Notes under the pieces: generated by a model
Told to the model about the DNA's origin: nothing
Database searches by the model: none
What the model saw: the letters and a program-made list of their open reading frames with translations, nothing else
NCBI GenBank assembly: GCA_003520365.1
Contig: DOUW01000146.1
Coordinates: forward strand, 1-12,578
Direction: 5' to 3'
DNA: 12,578 bases
Origin: Massilia sp.
GTDB lineage: Bacteria > Pseudomonadota > Gammaproteobacteria > Burkholderiales > Burkholderiaceae_D
Made by a program: the position numbers and the translations under genes
In this document: positions 7,759 through 12,578 of the stretch, piece by piece
How positions within the stretch are numbered: the stretch's first letter is position 1
How the letters are laid out: every line of letters begins with the position of its first letter

Positions 7759-8304
7759 TTAGTGCTGGTTGATCTTCCCGCGCCATGCGCCCGTTTCCGC
7801 ACCACGCTTCTCGAGCATTTCCTTGAAGTTCTGCAGGTTGCCGCGTGCTTCCATGCGCACCGCACCGAACGCGTCGCCGATGGTCTCCAGCACGCCTTCG
7901 GGCGTGTAGTCCATCTGCAGGGTGACGCGGGTCACGTTGTCGGAAATCTTGTGGAAGGTGACGACGCCGCCGTTGCGCACGCCGCCGATGCTGCGCCAGG
8001 CGATGCGCTTGTCCGGGATCTGCTCGGTGATTTCGGCATCCCATTCCTTGTCCTCGCCGGCGACGTTGGCCTTCCAGTGCAGGCGCTTGTCGTCGAGCTG
8101 GCGGATTTCGTGGACGCTCTTCATGAACTGCGGGAAGTCCTCGAACTGCGTGAACTGGTTGTAGGCAGTGCGCACCGGCACGTTGACTTCGATCGATTCG
8201 ATGATCGACGAGTCATTGCCCGAACCACGGTTTTTCTTCATTTGCTTCGACAGCATCATTCCGCCGACAGCGAGGGCGGCAACAGTAACCACGCGATTTA
8301 GCAT
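7759..8304 (-). CDS. Membrane-anchored SRPBCC (START-like / polyketide cyclase-dehydrase) family protein
   Basis: The protein has 181 residues. The start at 8302-8304 is fixed by AAGGAGAG about 6 nt upstream; an earlier in-frame codon at 8346 has no such signal. Residues 2-18 (LNRVVTVAALAVGGMML) are hydrophobic and followed by KQMKKNR, which fits an N-terminal membrane anchor with the domain on one side of the inner membrane. Residues about 30-165 have the SRPBCC pattern: SSIIESIEVNVPVRTAYNQF, then FEDFPQFMKSVHEIRQLDDK, EWDAEITEQIPDKRIAWRSI, VTRVTLQMDYTPEG and a long C-terminal helix GNLQNFKEMLEKRG. This fold has a deep hydrophobic cavity for a small lipid-like ligand, but neither ligand nor pathway can be read from sequence. 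Monocistronic; convergent with the M13 peptidase gene and divergent from uvrD. Confidence 0.85.
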   Translation of the reverse strand: MLNRVVTVAALAVGGMMLSKQMKKNRGSGNDSSIIESIEVNVPVRTAYNQFTQFEDFPQFMKSVHEIRQLDDKRLHWKANVAGEDKEWDAEITEQIPDKRIAWRSIGGVRNGGVVTFHKISDNVTRVTLQMDYTPEGVLETIGDAFGAVRMEARGNLQNFKEMLEKRGAETGAWRGKINQH

Positions 8305-8589
8305 GTGACTCTCCTTTGGCTTAAGCCGGCCGGCACGCAATGACAAGTTCAGCCCGACCCGAAAACGCGTGCACGGCCTTTCGGTGTAGAAATGGTTGGG
8401 TCGTAATGGGCCACGCGATGTGTTCGCGTCTTTGTTATTAAGTTAAGCGAATTCCGGAACAGGGGGCGCGCGGTAGATATATGCGCCGATATGGATGAGT
8501 TAAATGAAGTTGCCAGAAGATGTGTGCTTGAAGAATATTTTTGTAGAGAAAAATAGCCGGCAAACAGGGCATGTCAAAGAGAAATGGAG

Positions 8590-8634
8590 TGAAATAATAT
8601 TTCATCAAGTGAGTGTTATTGAAATATTCTTTCA
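8590..8634. promoter_or_regulatory. Pair of matched palindromes, candidate operator
   Basis: TGAAATAATATTTCA (8590-8604) and TGAAATATTCTTTCA (8620-8634) are both 15-bp palindromes of the form TGAAA-N5-TTTCA and agree at 13 of 15 positions. Their starts are exactly 30 bp apart, about three helical turns, so two dimers would bind the same face of the DNA. The cognate regulator is unknown. The sites end 57 bp before the uvrD -10 box. Confidence 0.45.
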
Positions 8635-8661
8635 GTAAGAAACCGCTGATTTGCGCTCGGG

Positions 8662-8679
8662 CTGGATGGGCATACAGTA
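8662..8679 (+). promoter_or_regulatory. LexA-like SOS box upstream of uvrD
   Basis: CTGG-ATGGGCAT-ACAGTA matches the CTGT-N8-ACAG consensus at seven of eight fixed positions, and most of the 16-bp core is itself palindromic (CTG.ATG..CAT.CAG). It covers the weak -35-like hexamer TGGGCA (8667-8672) of the uvrD promoter, where bound LexA would block polymerase. uvrD is a known LexA target in Escherichia coli; the site here is inferred from pattern. Confidence 0.45.
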
Positions 8680-8690
8680 GATCCCGGCGG

Positions 8691-8696
8691 TATAAT
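8691..8696 (+). promoter_or_regulatory. uvrD promoter -10 box implying a leaderless transcript
   Basis: A perfect TATAAT is followed by six bases and then the ATG at 8703. Sigma-70 initiation about 7 nt after the box would fall on or next to the A of that ATG. There is no Shine-Dalgarno before the ATG, which agrees with leaderless translation. A TGGGCA -35-like hexamer lies at an 18-nt spacing. Confidence 0.55.
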
Positions 8697-8702
8697 GGGC
8701 GC

Positions 8703-11018
8703 ATGCAGAATCTCCTTCACAACCTCAATCCCGAACAACTCGCGGCCGTGACCCTGCCACCGCAGAGCGCGCTGATCCTGGCGGGGGCCGGCTCGGGCAA
8801 GACCCGCGTGCTGACCACGCGTATTGCCTGGCTGATCCAGACCGGGCAGGTGGGCCCGGCCGGCATCATGGCGGTCACGTTCACCAACAAGGCGGCGAAG
8901 GAGATGCTCACGCGCCTGTCCGCCATGCTGCCCGTGAACACGCGCGGCATGTGGATCGGCACTTTCCACGGCCTGTGCAACCGCCTGCTGCGCACGCACT
9001 ACAAGGACGCCGCGCTGCCGCAGTCCTTCCAGATTCTCGATTCGCAAGACCAGCTGTCGATGATCAAGCGCCTGCTGAAAGCGGCGAACGTCGACGACGA
9101 GAAGTATCCGGCCAAGAACCTGATGTACTTCATCAACAATGCCAAGGAGCAGGGGCTGCGCGCCGGCCAGGTCGAGGCCTATGACCCGATCGAGCGCAAG
9201 ATGGTCGAGCTGTATGAACTCTACGACCAGCAATGCCAGCGCGAAGGCGTGGTCGACTTCGCCGAGCTGCTGCTGCGCTCGTACGAGCTGCTCGCGCGCA
9301 ATGCGCCGCTGCGCCAGCACTACCAGATGCGCTTCAAGCACGTGCTGGTCGACGAGTTCCAGGATACCAACGACCTGCAATACAACCTGCTCAAACTCCT
9401 GGCCGGCCACGGCGAGGGCAACGGCGGCGCCATCTTCGCCGTCGGCGACGACGACCAGAGCATCTACGCCTTCCGCGGCGCCAACGTCGGCAACATGAGC
9501 GCCTTCGAACGCGAATTCCAGGTGCAGAACCTGATCAAGCTGGAGCAGAACTACCGCTCGCACGGCCACATCCTCGACAGCGCCAACTTCCTGATCGCGA
9601 ACAACAAGAACCGCCTCGGCAAGAACCTGCGCACCGACGCCGGGCAGGGCGAGCCGGTACGCGTCTACGAAGCCTCGTCGGATCTCGAAGAAGCGCAGTG
9701 GATCATCGAGGAAGCGAAAAGCCTAATGGCCGACGGCATGCCGCGCAGCGAGATCGCCATCCTCTACCGCTCGAACGCGCAAAGCCGCGTCATCGAGCAC
9801 GCGCTGTTCGCGGCCGGCCTGCCCTATACGGTCTACGGCGGCCTGCGCTACTTCCAGCGCGCCGAGGTCAAGCACGCCATCGCCTACCTGCAATTGATGG
9901 ACAACCCGCACAACGACTCGGCCTTCCTGCGCGTGGTGAACTTCCCGACGCGCGGCATCGGCGTGCGCTCGATCGAGCAATTGCAGATGGCGGCCGACAC
10001 CTATGGCGTCTCGCTGTACGCGGCCGTGCCCTACATGACCGGCAAGGCCGGCAGCGCGCTGGGCAACTTCGTCAAGCTGATCGAAAGCGCGCGCTTCGAA
10101 ACCCAGCAGCTGCCGCTGCCGGAAATGGTGCGCGTGGTGCTGGAGCGCAGCACCCTGCTGACCCACTACGCCAACGAAAAGGAAGGCGCCGACCGCATCG
10201 AAAACCTCGAGCAGATGGTCAACGCCGCGACCCAGTTCGTGCAGGAAGAAGGTTTTGGCCAGCAGGCGCCGGCCCACCTCGGCCCGCCATCGGCGGCCCA
10301 GGCCGGCGACGCGATCCTGAACCAGGACGGTCTCGAGATCCTCGACGCCGACGCGCCGCTGCCGTCCGTCATGTCGCCGCTGGCGGCCTTCCTCGCCCAC
10401 GCTTCGCTGGAAGCGGGCGACGCCCAGGCCCAGGCCGGCCAGGACGCGATGCAGCTGATGACCGTGCACTCGGCCAAGGGCCTGGAATTCGACGCCGTGT
10501 TCATCACCGGCCTGGAAGAGGGCCTGTTCCCGCACGAGAGCAGTTCGCGCGAAATGGATGGCGTCGACGAAGAGCGGCGCCTGATGTACGTGGCGATCAC
10601 GCGCGCCCGCAAGCGCCTCTACATGAGCTTTACCCAGCAGCGCATGCTGCACGGCCAGACCCGCTTCAACATGAAGTCGCGCTTCTTCGACGAACTGCCC
10701 GAGGAAGCGCTGAAGTGGCTCTCGCCGCGCGTGCAGAGCCACTGGTTCGCCAACAAGAAGGCGCCGACCGCCTGGGACGACGCGGCCTTCCGCAATGCCG
10801 GCAGCGACAACAAGATCGCCCAGCAGATCACCCAGAAGTCGGGCGGCGGCTCGGGCTGGCGCATCGGCGAAACGGTGGCCCACGCCAAGTTCGGCGAAGG
10901 CGTGATCGTGAACATCGAGGGCGGGGCGGGCGCGGCGCGGGCCCAGATCAACTTCGGCCCGTCCGGCATCAAGGTGCTCGACCTGTCGGTGGCCAAACTG
11001 GAGCGCGTGTCACGTTGA
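8703..11018 (+). CDS. uvrD: DNA helicase UvrD (superfamily 1A)
   Basis: This 771-residue ATP-driven 3'-5' helicase acts in nucleotide excision repair and mismatch repair. Motif I is GAGSGKT (28-34, K33 binds ATP phosphates), Ia AVTFTNKAA (57-65), II DEFQDT (217-222, Walker B), III GDDDQSIYAFRGA (248-260), IV QNYRS (282-286), V TVHSAKGLEF (587-596) and VI VAITRARKRL (630-639). The C-terminus (about 718-771, RIGETVAHAKFGEGVIVNIE) is the Tudor-like domain that in UvrD/PcrA binds RNA polymerase. The start at 8703 matches the usual UvrD N-terminus (LLHNLNPEQLAAV); a frame extension upstream is noncoding. Between domain 2B and motif V there is an Ala/Gln/Pro-rich stretch (about 518-560), roughly 25-30 residues more than I recall for E. 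coli UvrD, probably a disordered linker. Rep is a less likely alternative. Confidence 0.93.
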   Translation: MQNLLHNLNPEQLAAVTLPPQSALILAGAGSGKTRVLTTRIAWLIQTGQVGPAGIMAVTFTNKAAKEMLTRLSAMLPVNTRGMWIGTFHGLCNRLLRTHYKDAALPQSFQILDSQDQLSMIKRLLKAANVDDEKYPAKNLMYFINNAKEQGLRAGQVEAYDPIERKMVELYELYDQQCQREGVVDFAELLLRSYELLARNAPLRQHYQMRFKHVLVDEFQDTNDLQYNLLKLLAGHGEGNGGAIFAVGDDDQSIYAFRGANVGNMSAFEREFQVQNLIKLEQNYRSHGHILDSANFLIANNKNRLGKNLRTDAGQGEPVRVYEASSDLEEAQWIIEEAKSLMADGMPRSEIAILYRSNAQSRVIEHALFAAGLPYTVYGGLRYFQRAEVKHAIAYLQLMDNPHNDSAFLRVVNFPTRGIGVRSIEQLQMAADTYGVSLYAAVPYMTGKAGSALGNFVKLIESARFETQQLPLPEMVRVVLERSTLLTHYANEKEGADRIENLEQMVNAATQFVQEEGFGQQAPAHLGPPSAAQAGDAILNQDGLEILDADAPLPSVMSPLAAFLAHASLEAGDAQAQAGQDAMQLMTVHSAKGLEFDAVFITGLEEGLFPHESSSREMDGVDEERRLMYVAITRARKRLYMSFTQQRMLHGQTRFNMKSRFFDELPEEALKWLSPRVQSHWFANKKAPTAWDDAAFRNAGSDNKIAQQITQKSGGGSGWRIGETVAHAKFGEGVIVNIEGGAGAARAQINFGPSGIKVLDLSVAKLERVSR

Positions 11019-11047
11019 TACCGCGTTGATATTGCGCTGAATGTGCG

Positions 11048-11074
11048 GCCCGGCCTGGTCTGCCCAGGCCGGGC
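11048..11074. terminator. GC-rich hairpin between the convergent uvrD and BPSS1780-family genes
   Basis: A perfect 11-bp stem GCCCGGCCTGG/CCAGGCCGGGC (11048-11058 with 11064-11074) with a 5-nt loop fills most of the 62-bp spacer. Neither strand has a proper T-run after it (only TTATTT from 11081, which begins at the neighbouring gene's stop codon). It may still separate the two converging transcripts. Confidence 0.55.
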
Positions 11075-11080
11075 AGGATC

Positions 11081-11860
11081 TTATTTCTGCAGATTGACCC
11101 GGGCGGCGCCGGTCTCGACCGGCTTGCCGAAGATGCGGCGGTAAGCCGCATACAGCGAGCACTGCAGCAGCAGGATGAACAGGAAGATCAGCCACATGAT
11201 GGCGACCCGTGCCACGTTCGAGCCGCCCAGCAGCAGCGTGAACACGATGCACAGTCCGAACAGGATCGCGAACCAGGCCAGCAGCAGCACCACGAATACG
11301 CGCGCGCTCTTCCACACCGCGAAGAAGCTGTAGAAGGCAGCCTTGCCCGGTCCCATCTGCTGCCAGTACACCAGGGGCGCGGAAAACGACAGCGCAATCA
11401 GCACGCTCACGTTCAGCACGAAGACGCCGAATATCCTGAGCATGTCCCAGCCCGTCACCAGCGGCGGATTCTTCGGGTCGATCGGTTGCGAGAACTGTTG
11501 CCAGAAGTCGGGATCGATCGCGAAGCGCGCCAGGATCGTCAACAGCAGCGACACCGCCAGGTAGATCAGGCCGACCTTGCACAGCTGCGCCAGCACCGGC
11601 TTGCGAAAGCCCGTCAGCAGGACGGCGGGCGAGACGCGTTCGCCGTTGTCGATCATCAGGCAGGCCTTCATGAAGGCCATCGACAGCGAGGGAATCAGGA
11701 CCACGGCGAGCATGGCGCCGACCAGCTGGAAGGCGCTGATCAGGAGGCTGATCAGGATGTTCGCGAAGAGCAGGGTGGTCAGGGCGGCGGGTTGTTTGCG
11801 GAACAGTCCGGCTCCTTCCTTGAGCCAGGTCCAGCCGGTCATTGCGGGCATGTTATTCAT
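11081..11860 (-). CDS. BPSS1780-family integral membrane protein
   Basis: The protein has 259 residues. The start MNNMPAMTGWTWLKEGAGLFRKQP matches the opening of proteins annotated as BPSS1780 family, named after a Burkholderia pseudomallei locus; the biochemical role is unknown. About six hydrophobic segments are visible: near 27-45, 46-64, 95-114, 140-163, 190-212 and 218-238. They are linked by polar loops such as FRKPVLAQLCK and FAVWKSARVF. The pattern resembles an amphipathic helix followed by two three-helix halves. The ATG at 11858-11860 is only 3 nt after the TGA of thrB and has no clear Shine-Dalgarno, so translation is probably coupled to thrB. A second in-frame ATG at residue 4 is possible. 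It converges on uvrD. Confidence 0.82.
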   Translation of the reverse strand: MNNMPAMTGWTWLKEGAGLFRKQPAALTTLLFANILISLLISAFQLVGAMLAVVLIPSLSMAFMKACLMIDNGERVSPAVLLTGFRKPVLAQLCKVGLIYLAVSLLLTILARFAIDPDFWQQFSQPIDPKNPPLVTGWDMLRIFGVFVLNVSVLIALSFSAPLVYWQQMGPGKAAFYSFFAVWKSARVFVVLLLAWFAILFGLCIVFTLLLGGSNVARVAIMWLIFLFILLLQCSLYAAYRRIFGKPVETGAARVNLQK

Positions 11861-11863
11861 TGT

Positions 11864-12577
11864 TCAAAGGGGCAGTACCGGCGCCGGGCTGGCAAGCCGG
11901 TCGCGCAGGATGCGCTCGAAATGGGTTGGATCGTGGGGCGTCAGCATTTCGGCCGCGCGCGGCACGTGCAGGTCGTACAGTCGCGACAGCCAGAAGCGCA
12001 GGGCGGCGGCGCGCAACGTCGTCTGCCACGCCGCAATTTCCTCGGCGGTGAACGGCCGCACGGCGCGGTAAGCCGCCAGCAGCGCCTCCACGCGGGCGTG
12101 GTCCAGTTTGCCGCTGGCGAGGTCGATGCACCAGTCGTTGACGGTCACCGCCAGGTCGAACAGCCAGGTGTCGACGCCGGCGAAATAGAAATCGAAGCAG
12201 CCGGTCAGCTTTTCGCCAACGAACATCACGTTGTTGCGGAACAGGTCGGCATGCACGGGCCCGCGCGGCAGGCGCGCATACGCGTCGCTCGCGGCAAATG
12301 CTTCCTGCGCGGCGACTTCCTCGCGCAGCAGGCGCGCATTGTCCGGCGCCAGGTAAGGCAGCACGACCGGCGCGGTCGCGCTCCACCAGGCCAGGCCGCG
12401 CAGGTTGGGCTGGGACAGCGGGAAGTCCTGGGCCGCCAGGTGCATGCGCGCGAGCATCGTGCCCACTTCCGCGCAATGCACCGGCTGCGGATCCATCTGC
12501 GAGCTGCCGGCCAGCTTGGTGACGATCACCGCCGGCTTGCCCTGCAGCGGCACCACCAGTTCGCCGTCGTGATTGGC
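11864..12577 (-). CDS. thrB: Homoserine kinase, APH-like type (5' part beyond window)
   Basis: The last 238 codons are present, with stop TGA at 11864-11866; the frame is open to the right edge, and the GTG at 12556 is internal. ThrB phosphorylates homoserine to O-phosphohomoserine with ATP, the branch step to threonine. This is the aminoglycoside-phosphotransferase-fold form found in Pseudomonas and betaproteobacteria, not the GHMP-fold form of enterobacteria. Visible kinase features are the catalytic loop [11 protein letters not shown] (H-x-D-x-x-x-x-N) and the metal-binding aspartate in [10 protein letters not shown], followed by [13 protein letters not shown], which is diagnostic of this ThrB group. 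Before them, [20 protein letters not shown] corresponds to the hinge between lobes. The N-terminal lobe with the nucleotide-binding lysine lies outside. It probably forms a transcription unit with the BPSS1780-family gene. Confidence 0.9.
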   Translation of the reverse strand, partial: ANHDGELVVPLQGKPAVIVTKLAGSSQMDPQPVHCAEVGTMLARMHLAAQDFPLSQPNLRGLAWWSATAPVVLPYLAPDNARLLREEVAAQEAFAASDAYARLPRGPVHADLFRNNVMFVGEKLTGCFDFYFAGVDTWLFDLAVTVNDWCIDLASGKLDHARVEALLAAYRAVRPFTAEEIAAWQTTLRAAALRFWLSRLYDLHVPRAAEMLTPHDPTHFERILRDRLASPAPVLPL

Positions 12578-12578
12578 G

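Larger units (their letters stand above)
8305..8702. other. 398-bp divergent spacer with an AT-rich core, upstream of uvrD
   Basis: No credible gene is present. The 88-codon minus frame across 8438-8704 has no ribosome binding site and no recognisable sequence. From about 8430 to 8640 the sequence is markedly AT-rich in an otherwise GC-rich window. It contains two matched palindromes (8590-8604, 8620-8634), a LexA-like site (8662-8679) and the TATAAT of uvrD (8691-8696). A promoter for the minus-strand SRPBCC gene must also lie in the left part, but none is convincing. Confidence 0.6.

Noticed and set aside
7450..8301. 283-codon plus-strand frame
   Set aside because: Its first part translates the inverted-repeat element (giving RVGTPCPRV- and TRGHGVPTL-type peptides, a common misannotation) and the rest is antisense to the SRPBCC gene.
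8438..8704. 88-codon minus frame in the AT-rich spacer
   Set aside because: It has no Shine-Dalgarno or family resemblance, and its start overlaps the uvrD start and promoter. I treat it as chance, though expression data could revise this.
9233..11029. 598-codon plus-strand frame overlapping uvrD, and minus frames 9723-10883 and 8616-9569
   Set aside because: All are shadows of uvrD in other frames, arginine- or valine-rich and without recognisable domains.

Overview
This window is about 12.6 kb of GC-rich, chromosome-like DNA. Protein similarity recalled from memory points to a betaproteobacterium of the Oxalobacteraceae (Massilia/Telluria/Duganella type). The cues are an APH-type homoserine kinase ThrB next to a BPSS1780-family membrane protein and a UvrD helicase, a class III alcohol dehydrogenase, and short GTGGGCAC/GTGCCCAC hairpin repeats between genes. 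There are no phage genes, transposases, CRISPR arrays, tRNAs or rRNAs. Most genes are housekeeping or secreted-enzyme genes.

Layout: (1) the 3' end of a class III alcohol dehydrogenase (to 253, +), then a small exported protein whose C-terminal half carries ten methionines in strict 7-residue registers (372-1016, +). (2) A convergent spacer holding a 200-bp inverted-repeat element. (3) A secreted DUF885 metallopeptidase-like protein (1361-3136, -). (4) A divergent spacer with a TATAAT promoter, leading to glf, UDP-galactopyranose mutase (3516-4670, +). (5) A small unknown membrane protein (4773-5189, -), divergent from a secreted M13 metallopeptidase (5330-7405, +). (6) A second convergent spacer with a related 185-bp element and a third, decayed half-copy. 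(7) A membrane-anchored SRPBCC protein (7759-8304, -). (8) A 398-bp divergent spacer, AT-rich for its last two thirds, with two matched palindromes 30 bp apart, a LexA-like site and a TATAAT box placed so that the helicase message would be leaderless. (9) uvrD (8703-11018, +). (10) A minus-strand pair, thrB (partial, enters from the right edge) and the BPSS1780-family gene, separated by 3 nt.

Strands alternate almost gene by gene, so most genes are probably single-gene transcripts. Good intrinsic terminators support this. The two probable co-transcribed sets are thrB with the BPSS1780 gene, and possibly the dehydrogenase with the methionine-heptad gene. The genes do not form one pathway: they cover formaldehyde detoxification, periplasmic peptide breakdown (DUF885 and M13), galactofuranose supply, DNA repair and threonine synthesis.

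I did not find a clear new multi-gene system. The most unusual signals are the methionine-heptad protein, the inverted-repeat elements confined to convergent spacers, and the regulatory architecture upstream of uvrD.
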